DNA of 12,928 nt from Gonapodya sp. JEL0774 (lineage: Eukaryota; Monoblepharomycota; Monoblepharidomycetes; Monoblepharidales; Gonapodyaceae): NCBI GenBank assembly GCA_027604505.1, contig JADIIX010000333.1, positions 1-12,928 on the forward strand, in the 5' to 3' direction. The notes beneath the pieces are model-generated. The model worked only from the letters and a program-made list of their open reading frames with translations. It was not told the DNA's origin and did no database searches. The translations under genes and the position numbers were made by a program. Shown here in pieces: positions 1-8,283 of the stretch; position 1 is the stretch's first letter; each line of letters begins with the position of its first letter.

Positions 1-1425
1 AAGCCCATTGTGTTTAGTGCCAAGTAAAACGAGTCCCACAATGGGGGGACGTTCCAACCGTCATGAAACTGAAGTCCGGGGGGGCCCCCCGCCCCCCCAA
101 CAAAGAGAGGAAGGGGGAGGGGTTTGGACAATGAATGGGCGAAGGAAACGATGACGTTTGGAATGCCCAAGAACGCGCGTAAGTGTTCCATCAAGACACG
201 GCAAAAGTCCCCTTCCACATCGAAATCACTACAACTAGAGAACACACGAGTCACACGCCTCTTCAAACATTCCTGCTTGATAGCTCTGTACCATGTTGTC
301 GGACGGTTTGACGCCCATCTATCCCCGTTCGTTCTCTTGGGTATCGAGCCTTCACCCAGACACGCACCTTTGCGCTGCCGGCTCCACCAGCAGTCCATCT
401 TCTTCATCCCCTCGACCTGCCAAACTGCGGACGCCGCCGAACCCTTTGGAGGCCGGAGTGGTCTTTTGAAGGCGGGCGGCCAACAACGGCGCGGACGATG
501 TGGCGAGTTCAAAGTGGTCGCTGAGGTGGAGAAGGAGTTTTGTGCGCCGGTCTGTGGAGAGGAAAATTCGGTGGGAGGGATAAAAGGGCTTGAGATTGGG
601 CTATAAAGGGTGGGTTATGAAGGTGGGCAAGAACACAGACCGATGCTCTCCACAGACGCAACATCCCAGTTCTCGAGATAATCTTGCGCTTGGGAAAGGG
701 ACGCGGAGAGCTGGGGCCAGACATGGTGGATGGGAGGTGGGGGGACGTGTGGTATGTACAGTTCGGACAGGGTGACCCCCGTGATGGTAGTGCAAGAGTT
801 CTCCGTTACACACTCTCAAGCTCTCGCAAGTCAATTTATGTGGCCAAGCCCGGTCGTTCCCTAGCACACCGATTCGAGGTTGCGGGAACGCCGACCTTCG
901 TCCTGTGTTCAAGGGGAAGTAGTCCGATTGCAACAAGCCACAGCATCGTTTGCGTTCATTTCCAGTATTCCAAAATTTCCATGCTGCCCCCTCTCCACAC
1001 AGCGAGTAGTATATCGTAGCAGGTCTCGGATGCGTAACCGATATCCGCTTCAAGCCCCAACGACCCGACATACCTGGATTTCTCTCGCCTGAATATCAAG
1101 AATCTCTCTCATCAAATCCATCAGCTCTGCGGGCAGATCGGGCTCGGCGAACGCCGGGTCGATTGGCGTCTACAACACAGAAAAGGGAACGAGCGGTTCA
1201 ATTGAGGCCACAACTCTGATGTGCAACATTGCGAGACTGGGCTCTCTCTAGTGATTTGGAAAAAGCAAAGAAATTTACGGGATCGGGGATTTTGAATCCG
1301 AGGTTTTTGGCGATTGCGAGGGAGTTTTCAAGAGCTCGGAGAGACGGAGACGCAGACGACGTGGAGAGTGGGGTTGGAGGTTGGGCAGGCTGGACTCGTG
1401 GTGCTCGGTTTAATCGGGTTGCCAT
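1..1425 (-). CDS. Unrecognised protein, 5' part of a multi-exon gene, cut by the left window edge
   Basis: I do not recognise this family. Joining minus-strand exons 1425-1279, 1169-1074, 710-641, 551-368 and 285-1 keeps one frame for about 260 codons. Joins: GTAAAT...TAG, GTATGT...CAG, GTCTGT...CAG and GTGCGT...CAG, with phases 0, 0, 1 and 2 all matching. The protein begins MATRLNRAP, has a Pro/Ser-rich stretch, then amphipathic helical segments (LMREILDIQAREIQ; DYLENWDVASVESIDRRTK; KLLLHLSDHFELA), a Gly/Arg loop, an acidic patch (GDEEDG) and another helical part (EHLRAFLGIPNV). The last exon is open to base 1 with no stop in 94 codons, so the C-terminus lies outside. The exon 1 donor is uncertain: GTTGCA at 1227 also keeps phase 0 and adds 17 residues. 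The 363-nt intron at 1073-711 could hide a further exon. It is divergent from the MsrB gene, with only about 110-185 bp between starts. Confidence 0.6.
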
Positions 1426-1534
1426 CCTGTCTGCGTTTGGGATCTGAGTATGTGTTCACTCAAGGGGGTGGGGATGTCCGTGGTCCAAGGAGCGTGCACC
1501 AGTCGATGATCCACGGGACGGATGCAAAAGTATT
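1426..1534. promoter_or_regulatory. Short divergent intergenic region between gene 1 and the MsrB gene
   Basis: The start codon of the minus-strand gene (1425) and the first possible start of the plus-strand MsrB gene (1535, or 1610) are so close that both promoters must share this stretch or overlap the 5' coding parts. I see no clear TATA box or recognised binding site. The call rests on position only. Confidence 0.35.
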
Positions 1535-2581
1535 ATGCTATTCTGTCATAAATCATCTCGTAATTCAGTAACTAATTTTGCTTTATTCTCGAAATGTCAG
1601 CGGGCGTTGATGAACGATTTCGTGTGTGGTCACCCACAGTCCAGTACAGCCGTTTGCAGCACTCAGAACTCCGACGCTATTACATCCCCCATCCTGGCCC
1701 CGCTCACCGGCAAACGGATCTTTGCTCTTTCTCTTTTACCCTCTACCGTTGCCTTCTCTGCGTTTCTTGTCCACCGCTATTCTCCACGTTTATTCTCTTC
1801 TTTGCCGACTCCGATCGTCCTTCCCCATACAGCATCGAATGAAGACCTGGCCGCAGAAAGGGCCCGTGCTGGTGGAAAAGTGCCGGTTTATCGTGCTCCG
1901 GAGAAGATCGTGAAAAGCGAAGAGGAGTGGAAGAGCCAGTTGGGGTTTATGGAGTACAATGTTTTGCGATTGGGGGGCACGGAAAGGCCCGGCAGTGGCG
2001 TGGTGGAGGGGGAAGAACACCTGAGTGGGGACAAAGAGAACTATAAGATCACGGGTGTGTATGAGTGTAAAGGGTGCGGCGGGGAGCTCTTCACAGCGGA
2101 TACAAAATTTGCTACCGGGACCGGTTGGCCGGGGTAAGTTTCGATGGTGAAAGAAGAGTGATGTACATCAATTGGAATCACTTGATTCTGCACTTACAGT
2201 GACACCTTAGCTGTCCCAAGTTTCATTGCGAGGATGCCAGATGTAGCCGGATCGAACGACGAGCTGACATTCACATATCACCACACCTGCCTCGCCCTTG
2301 CCATCTCCCTTTACTCAATTCGTCTTATTGCCTCCCCACTCCCGACCAGGTTCTTCGCCAGCATCCCCAGCGCCCTGACCGAACACCTTGACCACTCCCT
2401 CTCCACAACTCGCACGGAAATCAGATGCGCGAGGTGCTCAGGTCACTTGGGACACGTTTTCCGTGGCGAAGGATACCGTACACCGACAGATGAGCGCAAT
2501 TGTGTCAATGCGGCTGCCATTAGGTACAGAAAGGATGGGGTTGGAAGATGGTGGGGGTATAGCCCGGAAGTTGCTACCTAA
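1535..2581 (+). CDS. MSRB: Peptide-methionine (R)-S-oxide reductase (MsrB), probably mitochondrial
   Basis: MsrB enzymes reduce methionine-R-sulfoxide in proteins, using a catalytic Cys recycled by thioredoxin. Exon 1 is 1535-2133 and exon 2 is 2350-2581 (276 aa). The GTAAGT donor at 2134 joins the acceptor at 2349 in phase 2 and restores the family's GTGWP-x-F motif as GTGWPGFF. The fold starts near KSEEEWKSQL. The first zinc Cys pair is YECKGCGG, the second EIRCARC, followed by GHLGHVF and the catalytic Cys in ERNCVNAAAIRY (Cys, not selenocysteine). The first 100 or so residues lie outside the domain. A stretch rich in Ser, Leu, Phe and Arg (around FLVHRYSPRLFSSLP) looks like a mitochondrial presequence, which is inference. 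The start is uncertain: ATG 1535, ATG 1610 or an upstream exon. A second acceptor at 2199 is also in frame and would add 50 residues beside the active site. Confidence 0.9.
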
Positions 2582-2892
2582 GCGGAATTACGTTTCAAAG
2601 CATAAAAGATTTGTTCTCTTTGAATCATGAACAATCATTTTTGCTTTAAGTGATTGGGCTTGAACTGTGCACTTCGGCGTGGCCACCCACAAGTCATTGC
2701 CTTCGCAATCAAACCACCAACTCTCATTTCAAACTCCTCGTAAGTCGGCAGCGAATCCCGGATCACTGCTTGCAATCACCTCTCCTGTCTTGTACTTTCG
2801 CTGATCCGAGTTTCTCGACCCTCGTGCGTGCTTCCTCGCTACGTCTGGTTGTGTCGCCAGCCCCTCGTTCCTCCCAGAAAACTCCCCCAGCA
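2582..2892. other. Intergenic region between MsrB and PCNA
   Basis: These 311 bases follow the MsrB stop and lead to the PCNA start, so they must hold the MsrB 3' UTR and the PCNA promoter and 5' leader. The second half is pyrimidine-rich on the plus strand. I looked for an MCB-type cell-cycle element (ACGCGT), which drives PCNA in yeasts, and did not find one. Nothing else is recognisable. Confidence 0.5.
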
Positions 2893-4371
2893 ATGCTTGA
2901 AGCACGAATGCCCCAAGGTACGTAGCGTTTCAGTGCTTGCAGATTTGCGTGCTACGTGGTCGGATCAGAGGTTCATATCACTATTGCTCCTGACCTTGTC
3001 AAAATCGCCGAATCCCGCAATTTTCGTCAAACCCCCATCACTCACTCACTTTCTCCCCCTTCCGCCCCGCATCGCTTTCCGCCACTCAGGCGCCGTCCTT
3101 CGCAAATGCATCGACGCCATCAAAGACCTCGTCTCTGACGGCAATTTTGATTGCAACGACTCTGGCATCGCCCTCCAAGCCATGGACAACTCCCACGTGG
3201 CCCTGGTCAACCTCTTCCTTCGAGCATCGGGATTCGACCCATACAGGTGTGACCGGAACTTGACTCTGGGTGTCAATTTGGCGAGCTTTGCGAAGGTTCT
3301 CAAGTGTATGGGCAACGATGACGTGGTAACGGTCAAGGCAGAGGATGATGGCGATACCGTTGGAATGCTGTTTGAAAGCAAAGGTGTGTGTTACTGATTT
3401 GATTTTTGTTGTGAGGATTTGGAGAGAACAATGGCGGAGAGGAAACTCTTGTGTTGGTGGGAACGAGCTTGACGGTTGGATCAACCGACCCCAAACCCGT
3501 CGAATTTATTTGTTTTCAGAAAAGTATATCATGTAGTGACGAGGAGCAGTACCAAGGAGGGATTTGTCCTGAATCGCTGTCCCATTCCCTTGGAATGCTC
3601 ACCAACCGAGCTTCTCACACACTCCACCTCCCACGCCCTCCTCCTCCACGCCGGATCTACGCTTCTCAACCGCTTTGCAGATGGTGGCCGCGTCTCTGAA
3701 TTTGAGCTGAAACTCGTCGACATCGACTCTGAGCATCTCGGCATACCAGACACCAACTACGACGCCATTGTATCCATGTCCGCATCCGAGTTCCAGAGAA
3801 TTTGCAGGGATTTGGCGGTTTTGGGCGAGTCGGGTGAGTCAAGGATGAGCTTCGAAGAGGTTGGGGATCTCGACCTAAAATCACGCATTGACGTGTCGCA
3901 CTTTGCAAATTTCCCCCTTCAGTTATAATTGACGTCTCTAAAGACGGAGTTAAATTTTCGGCGTCGGGTGAACAGGGAACAGGGAGCATCACCGTCAAGC
4001 AGGGCGCCAGTGTAGACAAGGTATACAGTGGTGAAGGGTCAATTGTGATTGTAAATGCTAAAGTTCTTCTCTTTCGTTCTTTTCCAGGAATCGGAAGGAA
4101 CAACTATCAACCTCAACAGCGCCGTCCAGCTTACCTTCTCCCTTAAGTACCTTCAAAACTTCTCAAAGGCCACTGCCCTTGCCGAACAAGTGACACTCTC
4201 CTTATCGGCCGATGTGCCCTTGCTGGTCGAGTACACCATCGGCGAGGTAGGATACGTAAGGTACTATTTAGCGGTAAGTTATTGGGCGTTCCTGTTTGGT
4301 TTCCGATACATCATGGATAATGGTGGTTGTGCACTTCTCATCTGCAGCCCAAGATTGGTGACGAAAATTGA
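2893..4371 (+). CDS. PCNA: Proliferating cell nuclear antigen (PCNA), DNA sliding clamp
   Basis: PCNA forms a homotrimeric ring that tethers DNA polymerases and many repair proteins to DNA in the nucleus. Six exons: 2893-2917, 3090-3383, 3681-3833, 3923-4020, 4088-4273 and 4348-4371. They total 780 nt, giving 259 aa, the normal family length. All five introns (172, 297, 89, 67 and 74 nt) are GT...AG and phase-consistent. The protein starts MLEARMPQG, continues with [19 protein letters not shown] and SHVALV, has the interdomain loop region ([16 protein letters not shown]), [41 protein letters not shown] and ends LAPKIGDEN. Lys164 in SKDG sits at the same number as the human residue modified by ubiquitin or SUMO during damage tolerance. 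The first coding exon is only 25 nt and the last 24 nt, easily missed by gene finders. It is convergent with the MORN gene, with 252 bp between stops. Confidence 0.97.
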
Positions 4372-4623
4372 GTGGAGCGTTTCTGAGGGGATGGTAGTAC
4401 CGTTCGCGAACTAAAATGTTTGAACGATTTCGGGAGTTGTTCTCTAAAACCATTCTTTTTTATCGCCTGGTGGCTTTGTGGGGACGGTGCCCGGCGGGAG
4501 TGGCAGGAGCAGGTTGGAGCGTAGCAAGAGTTCACGTTTGGATTGTAATTACATAATACCTTTCGCTGCATACTTCCCCACCTTCGTTTTCTCTGCCATT
4601 TCTTGCCAGAAACCGGACGGCTA
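4372..4623. other. Convergent 3' intergenic region, PCNA and MORN gene
   Basis: The two genes end toward each other here, so these 252 bases should hold both 3' UTRs and polyadenylation signals. There is no canonical AATAAA. A short T-rich tract lies at about 4455-4462. No coding signal was found on either strand. Confidence 0.5.
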
Positions 4624-5884
4624 TCATACAGTCTCTCTGGTGAGCCCCTCAGCCCTCCCTTCCACGAACATCCCTACCCAAACCTCGCCCGACTGTGTGG
4701 AAAGCCGGCCCGGGCCATGCATTCTGTAATGAACCGAACACTTGTAACACCAGAATCACCGAACGCAGAACAAGCTCCTTACCTTCCGTCGACCCACTCT
4801 CCTAAGTACCATGTGCCATCCGCCCACGCATATCGACCTTGACCGTGGTACTTGCCCTCTTTCCAGAACCCCTACAGTATGATTGCGAGTGTTGCAAGCA
4901 GGACGCCATGAAGAGCTATATCGGGGGGGTGCTCACCTCAAACGAAGCCTTCACATCATATTCCATAAGCAAGCTTTCGGCCGGGTTAGGTTTTTGCTCG
5001 ACAGGAAGAGCCTGGTTTGTGTTGGTATCACCAGAGGGCGCCCCGGATGCACTCAATGTCGCCCGCGAGGCGTCTTTGGCCTTGTCTCCGACCAAAACTG
5101 CACTCGCGCTCGTCACAGTGCCAACAGCACCTACAGCACCTGTGGCACCTGCTCCACTGCTGGCACTGCCCGCCCTCGAAGGTCCTGAACTGGCCTGGGG
5201 ACTTGGCAACTGTTGCGGTGTAGGAAGAGGAGGAAGCGGAGCTAATGCAGAGCTTGGGGCACTGGCACGAGATGCGTTCGACGTTTTCACCGAGCGAAGT
5301 TGGGTCGAAGATGTGGGGCGGGAGTAGTATGTTGCCGTGCCTTTGCCGTTGGGGCAGTCTGCTGCCCAGTCACCGGTGTAGGAAAACATGAGAGGTGGAC
5401 TAACAAGCTTTTAGAATTTTCATTGTGATTTGCAAAGCGGAAAATTGCAGATGAAGATTGCGCTTGATTCCTTAGGCGGACCCGGAGTAATGTCTCACTT
5501 TTCCTTGACCACTCCGAACGACCTGTCCCTGTTCATTCTCTTTGAATTCTCCATCTACCTCGATTCCGTCCACAGTAATCGCATTTCGATGGTAGCGAAG
5601 GTTTTATCATGGATACATTCGCAGTGAGCTCCAAACTCTGGCTTGACAACCGCCCGCCACGATCCGAACACCTCACCGTACCGAGAACCATCCGGAAAGA
5701 TGAAGATATTCGACTTCTGTTGTTGGGCTGTGGCTCCGACAAACGAGAATGAGTGGGAGCAGCGGTCGTATTTCGAGCGCCGGTTGGGTTTGATGAGCAA
5801 TAAATCCTTTGAGACGAGGATGAGCACCATCGAACCTGTATCCTTGCTAGTCGATTGCTTCTTAGCTTTTGCTGCTGCTGCCAT
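4624..5884 (-). CDS. MORN-repeat protein, MORN2-like, with a low-complexity insertion
   Basis: MORN repeats (about 20 residues, YxGxW...GxG) occur in proteins that bind membranes or build cytoskeletal and flagellar structures. Exons on the minus strand: 5884-5677, 5554-5499, 5407-4937, 4871-4783 and 4723-4624, total 924 nt, 307 aa. Repeat pieces are visible: FPDGSRYDGEF (around residue 70), RSGQGK, YTGDWAADCPNGKGTATYY (98-116), FEGFWKEGKYHGQGRYAW (about 244-261), ADGTWYLGEWVDGRMHGPGR and GEVWVGMFVEGRAEG, ending RETV. The opening FPDG..YDG followed by an interrupted repeat is like animal MORN2. Repeats 2 and 3 are separated by about 115 residues rich in Ala, Ser, Pro, Gly and Thr. The exon 4/5 joins have strong consensus. 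The exon 3 acceptor (AAAAG at 5408) is weak, but the only one that keeps frame. The role is unknown; the family assignment is firm. Confidence 0.85.
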
Positions 5885-6269
5885 TTTTGTATCAATCGGA
5901 GCTTTGTTGTATGTAGATTGTGGGTGTCACCAACTGTGGGGACGCAACGGAAACAGGCTAGGTCTGTAGCCTCTTTCCATGCCGTATCCCCAAACACTCT
6001 TTCATCCCTTTTATGAAGAATGTTCCACTTAGAATCATGATTGCCTTCACTGGGTCGTGTCGTGTGTTTTGATTTGTGATTGCTTGCAGATGCATTTCCC
6101 ACTTCATATGCAAAATTAAAATTCCCGTTGTGCCCACGTGAAGATAACGTTCGCGCACTGCGTTTTTGGTTCAGTTCTGAACATACAGGACTGAAGGTGC
6201 AGAAAAAGGCGCTCCCCGGCTGATGACTGATCGAACACAAACCCTCCATTCCATTATATTCTTGATTCG
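5885..6269. promoter_or_regulatory. Divergent promoter region between the MORN and RING genes
   Basis: The two genes start away from each other and share these 385 bases. At 6135-6140 there is a perfect CACGTG, the palindrome bound by bHLH factors such as Cbf1 and Pho4 in fungi; a single site could be chance (about one expected per 4 kb). No clear TATA box is present in the expected place for either gene. Confidence 0.4.
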
Positions 6270-7928
6270 ATGGCAGCTGGAGCTAAAACCAAGTTTTCCT
6301 ACATCGCAGAGGATATGATCGATGATTCCCTCAAGTGTATCATCTGTATCGCTCCGTTTGAAGATCCCGTCATGCCTTGCCCGAACGGCCACGCATTCTG
6401 CAGGACCTGCATCGAACCAGGTGAGCTCAAAGAGAGCCATGGTCAACGATGATAAGCAGTAATGAAAATTGCTTTCCTTCCAACGTAATTTCTCCGTTAG
6501 TTTTGCATAAAAAGAAGATTTGCCCTACTTGCAGTTCCCCAATCTCTTCCCTGCCTCCAGTATTAGCCGTCAGACAGCTGTGTGCAAAACTACCTGTCTT
6601 CTGCCGGCACCGCTCCCTTGGCTGCAATGCTCAGGTTCCCCGCGATGGCCTCGACGCCCATCTGGCCATAGAATGCCAATATCCTCAGTGGCGATGCAAA
6701 GGCTGCTTGGAGATGGAGCCACGAACAGTCACACGCGCTGAACATAAGCCACGATGCTTGCAATTCTTGCCCATCGACTGTCCGTACCGTTTTGTCGATG
6801 GTGTTTCTACGCCGTTGTGCACATTTCGAGGTCTTCGCACAAATATGTCTTCTCATACAGAACACTGCGTGTTCAAACGTAAAAATGTGCAGGAAAGGAT
6901 CCGTCACGCAGAGCGGGAAGCGAAAATCGAAGTCAGCAGAGCGAGGGACTTGGAACACCTCACGACAGTCATCAAGCTCTCAACAGCACAAAAGCACATT
7001 CTTGAACTGCAACGAGGAGCTGCGAGATCTTCTCCTTTATCTCCTCTGAGTCCCCCTCAGTCTCCTCGATTCGGCCAACGCAGTGGAATTCTGGAGAAGA
7101 GAAAAAGTCCACCTGATCTTGATGGTATGTCAACTCTAATCAATTTCAGTGCAGCTGCTTATAGGAAGAATCTTTTTAGGAGACCACAAGCGGAATAAAT
7201 TGCAGCAGTCTGGTGCTGGAGAAACGGTGCAATTTTCTCTGATCGGACTCAAGCAATCCACACATACTTTGAAGGCATCAACAGATCTTACCATTGCTGG
7301 GTTGAAGGAAGAGCACTTTAAAAGAGACGGTGTTTCTCCGGACATGTACAGGCTCTCTTTGAACGATGTTCTGCTGCTTCCGGAGTGTTTCAAGTTAGCA
7401 GGTGCGTGTTCTCCTATTCTCATTCTGCGGGCGCTTGAACCAAATGGGATGATCACTTTAGATTTAAATCTCAACCCACAAAGTAAACTTGTGGCTGTCT
7501 CTATTCAAGACGTAGAAAGAGATCGTAAGCCGGGACAAAGTCTCTCAAACCTTCCTCCCGCACAACCGTCTACCCAACAACTTGAATGGAAGCTTCAAGT
7601 CATTCTCGCTTGGTCCTCAGACACGTATGAAATAGATGACATCAATCTCGACCCACGTCTAGGGACTTTTGGGATGGTCAAGAGACTCTTCAACGGACGA
7701 CAGAAAACGAAGGGGTTCATTGACGATCTTCCTCCATGTGATGTGTACACGCTTGAGCATGGGGAGCTTATGGATTACCAATTGGTCAAAGGTGAGTTGC
7801 ATTGTTCTGAAAAAGTGTGAAGGCGCTGAAGCTTTTGCTGACACATCCCAATAACAGCGCGACTTCAAAAGCCTACCACAATCTACCTGGTTCCGCGAGA
7901 GTACGTGGATCGTATTACGTCCAATTAA
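6270..7928 (+). CDS. RING finger - TRAF-type zinc finger - tandem ubiquitin-like protein (putative E3 ligase)
   Basis: Four exons (6270-6420, 6501-7124, 7180-7791, 7858-7928; 1458 nt) encode 485 aa. Seen in order: a RING finger with C23, C26, C37, H41, C44, C47, C58 and C61, the last pair supplied by exon 2. Then come TRAF-like zinc fingers: C85-x6-C92-x11-H104-x4-C109, C116-x2-C119-x12-H132-x3-C136 and C144-x12-C157-x11-H169-x3-C173. A charged helical stretch (about 175-215) and a Ser/Pro-rich linker (SPLSPLSPPQSP) follow. Two ubiquitin-like segments come last: about 273-343, with YRLSLNDVLLLPE and SPILILRA, and about 393-475, with LEHGELMDYQLVKA and TTIYLVPRE matching the last strands of ubiquitin. 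RING proteins of this sort are usually ubiquitin E3 ligases; that activity is inferred. Neither UBL ends in a processable Gly-Gly. Introns are 80, 55 and 66 nt. A second in-frame acceptor exists at 7149. Confidence 0.88.
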
Positions 7929-8189
7929 ATTTTTTGATTATAAACACACAACAGAGCGTTTCATATATATTGGTGTAATAATTAGAAAAGCTAAGTCGTT
8001 TTCATTGCTTCTGCAACGCAATAGGCAGAGCGGGCTTTGGAAGCCCGAAACCGTGTTGTGATCAGCCTTGGCTAAAAGTAATAGTTGCAGGTGTTTGTGA
8101 AGGGAACACGTATTGTATTAGTAGGCTGGTTTGACAGCCGCACTCACCTGGACCACGGACTTTTGTGCAGGCCCCGCGTGTGGTTTAAT

Positions 8190-8241
8190 AGACGTTTCAG
8201 TTTACAGAATCGGAGGGACTAAGGTGAACCGCGAAACGTCT
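8190..8241. repeat. Hairpin with 9-bp perfect stem
   Basis: AGACGTTTC at 8190-8198 pairs exactly with GAAACGTCT at 8233-8241 over a 34-nt loop. It lies inside the larger inverted repeat and is followed at once by the next hairpin. Confidence 0.6.
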
Positions 8242-8246
8242 GGAAT

Positions 8247-8283
8247 GGCACCCGATGCTGTGCCGCAGACAAAACATCGGGTG
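8247..8283. repeat. Hairpin with 9-bp stem and a competing short stem
   Basis: CACCCGATG at 8249-8257 pairs exactly with CATCGGGTG at 8275-8283. The same left arm can instead take part in GGCAC (8247-8251) with GTGCC (8260-8264), a 5-bp stem that excludes the longer one. Confidence 0.55.

Noticed and set aside
124-606. Plus-strand open frame of 160 codons
   Set aside because: It is antisense to two well-supported exons of the minus-strand gene, and its protein has no recognisable features.
601-1071. Minus-strand open frame of 156 codons
   Set aside because: It covers an intron of the spliced gene and part of exon 3 in a different frame; the spliced reading gives a smoother protein with matching phases.
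3520-3680. An extra PCNA exon beginning after TTTTCAG at 3519
   Set aside because: It is out of phase with exon 2 and meets a stop (ATGTAG) at once; direct joining of 3383 to 3681 gives the standard PCNA sequence with no gap.
4916-5389. Stand-alone minus-strand protein starting MFSYTGDW
   Set aside because: It starts in the middle of a MORN repeat, and its last codons read through a GTGAGC donor; it is an internal exon of the MORN gene.
5533-6249. Minus-strand open frame of 238 codons overlapping the start of the MORN gene and the intergenic region
   Set aside because: No recognisable domain, composition unlike neighbouring proteins, and it conflicts with the well-supported MORN exons 1 and 2 in another frame.
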